Assembly: GCA_900772035.1 (NCBI GenBank)
Contig: CAAGQE010000130.1
Coordinates: forward strand, 1-5,493
Source: Candidatus Gastranaerophilales bacterium
Lineage (GTDB): Bacteria > Cyanobacteriota > Vampirovibrionia > Gastranaerophilales > Gastranaerophilaceae
DNA length: 5,493 bases
Direction: 5' to 3'
Shown here: positions 5,068-5,493 of the stretch, piece by piece
How positions within the stretch are numbered: position 1 is the stretch's first letter
How the letters are laid out: every line of letters begins with the position of its first letter
Translations under genes and position numbers: made by a program
The notes under the pieces: model-generated
Databases searched by the model: none
What the model saw: only the letters and a program-made list of their open reading frames with translations
What the model was told of the DNA's origin: nothing

Positions 5068-5493
5068 ATGAGTAAAAATAAAAAACATAAAAACAACCCG
5101 TTTTCAGAAGAAACCACAACTGAAAATGAAATTTCCAAAAACGAAGTAACAGAAGAGGAAAGCAACCCCGAAGCAGAAGTTGCCGAGGAAGAAGTTAAAT
5201 CCGAAGAAACAAAAGAAGATGCCGAAGAAAAAAAAGGAATTTTCGACGGTCTTTTCAAGAAAAATGATGATGAATTAAACAAACAAAAAGAGGCTTACGA
5301 AAAATTAAACAACCAGTACCTCAGACTTGCTGCGGATTTTGACAATTACCGCAAAAGACAAGAGTCCGAACGTGAAGCATTAATCAAATACGGTATGGAA
5401 CAAGCGCTCAAAAAGATGATAGAAGTTGCAGACAACTTCACAAGAGCGGAAAAAGCAATGGAAAAAATCGAAGATTGCGAAAAAGCAAAAGAA
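5068..5493 (+). CDS. grpE: Nucleotide exchange factor GrpE, N-terminal part (3' partial)
   Basis: GrpE is the homodimeric cytoplasmic co-chaperone that releases ADP from DnaK and so resets its substrate cycle. The window contains the first 142 codons and the frame is still open at the right edge. Residues 1-13 are lysine- and asparagine-rich. Residues 14-55 form a strongly acidic, low-complexity tail of mainly Glu. GIFDGLFKK (57-65) is a short amphipathic patch. From about 68 the long coiled-coil helix begins, with the family signature YLRLAADFDNYRKRQESERE (84-103) and then MIEVADNFTRAEKA (117-130), equivalent to the LLPVLDNFERA region of other GrpE proteins. The C-terminal four-helix and beta-wing domain that contacts DnaK is outside the window. 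dnaK and dnaJ often lie downstream, but this cannot be seen. The gene is transcribed away from the proline operon from its own promoter. Confidence 0.95.
   Translation, partial: MSKNKKHKNNPFSEETTTENEISKNEVTEEESNPEAEVAEEEVKSEETKEDAEEKKGIFDGLFKKNDDELNKQKEAYEKLNNQYLRLAADFDNYRKRQESEREALIKYGMEQALKKMIEVADNFTRAEKAMEKIEDCEKAKE

Noticed and set aside
5037..5282. Minus-strand Ser/Phe-rich frame opposite grpE
   Set aside because: It is the antisense of the Glu/Lys-rich GrpE tail, which reads as Ser/Phe on the other strand.

Overview
The window is a stretch of AT-rich bacterial chromosome made almost entirely of housekeeping genes. From left to right it holds the 3' end of yidC, queA (+), then proA, proB and a GNAT-like gene (all on the minus strand), and the 5' end of grpE (+). 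Gene density is high: the only non-coding stretches are about 57 bp between the convergent queA and proA genes and 120 bp between the divergent GNAT-like gene and grpE. No rRNA, tRNA, CRISPR array, transposase or phage gene was seen.

Organism: the base composition, the cyanobacteria-like YidC C-terminus (a polar loop, then a transmembrane hairpin carrying the signature PIPAGVLLY) and the general look of the proteins suggest a low-GC relative of the cyanobacteria, such as a non-photosynthetic gut Melainabacteria/Gastranaerophilales lineage. This is an inference from family resemblance recalled from memory. A BLAST of YidC, ProB and the GNAT-like protein would settle it.

Layout: yidC and queA are head to tail with a 1-nt gap and are probably co-transcribed. 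They join membrane-protein insertion to the queuosine tRNA-modification pathway only by operon position. queA meets proA end to end over two small hairpins, one of which contains the proA stop codon. On the minus strand a tandem GNAT-fold protein, glutamate 5-kinase (ProB) and gamma-glutamyl phosphate reductase (ProA) are packed tightly enough to form one operon. ProB and ProA are the first two steps of proline synthesis from glutamate. The third enzyme, ProC, is not in the window. A 120-bp AT-rich divergent region carries a readable sigma-70-type promoter and ribosome binding site for grpE, the nucleotide exchange factor of DnaK, which runs off the right edge.

The most unusual signal is a short imperfect palindrome with consensus AACACTATTTGTGTT. 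It recurs at least six times between about 677 and 2642, in both orientations, inside queA and proA and in the gap between them, and no copy was noticed elsewhere in the window. The copies inside proA cause no visible insertion in the protein, so the pattern resembles an over-represented genomic word (compare HIP1 of cyanobacteria) more than a mobile insertion.
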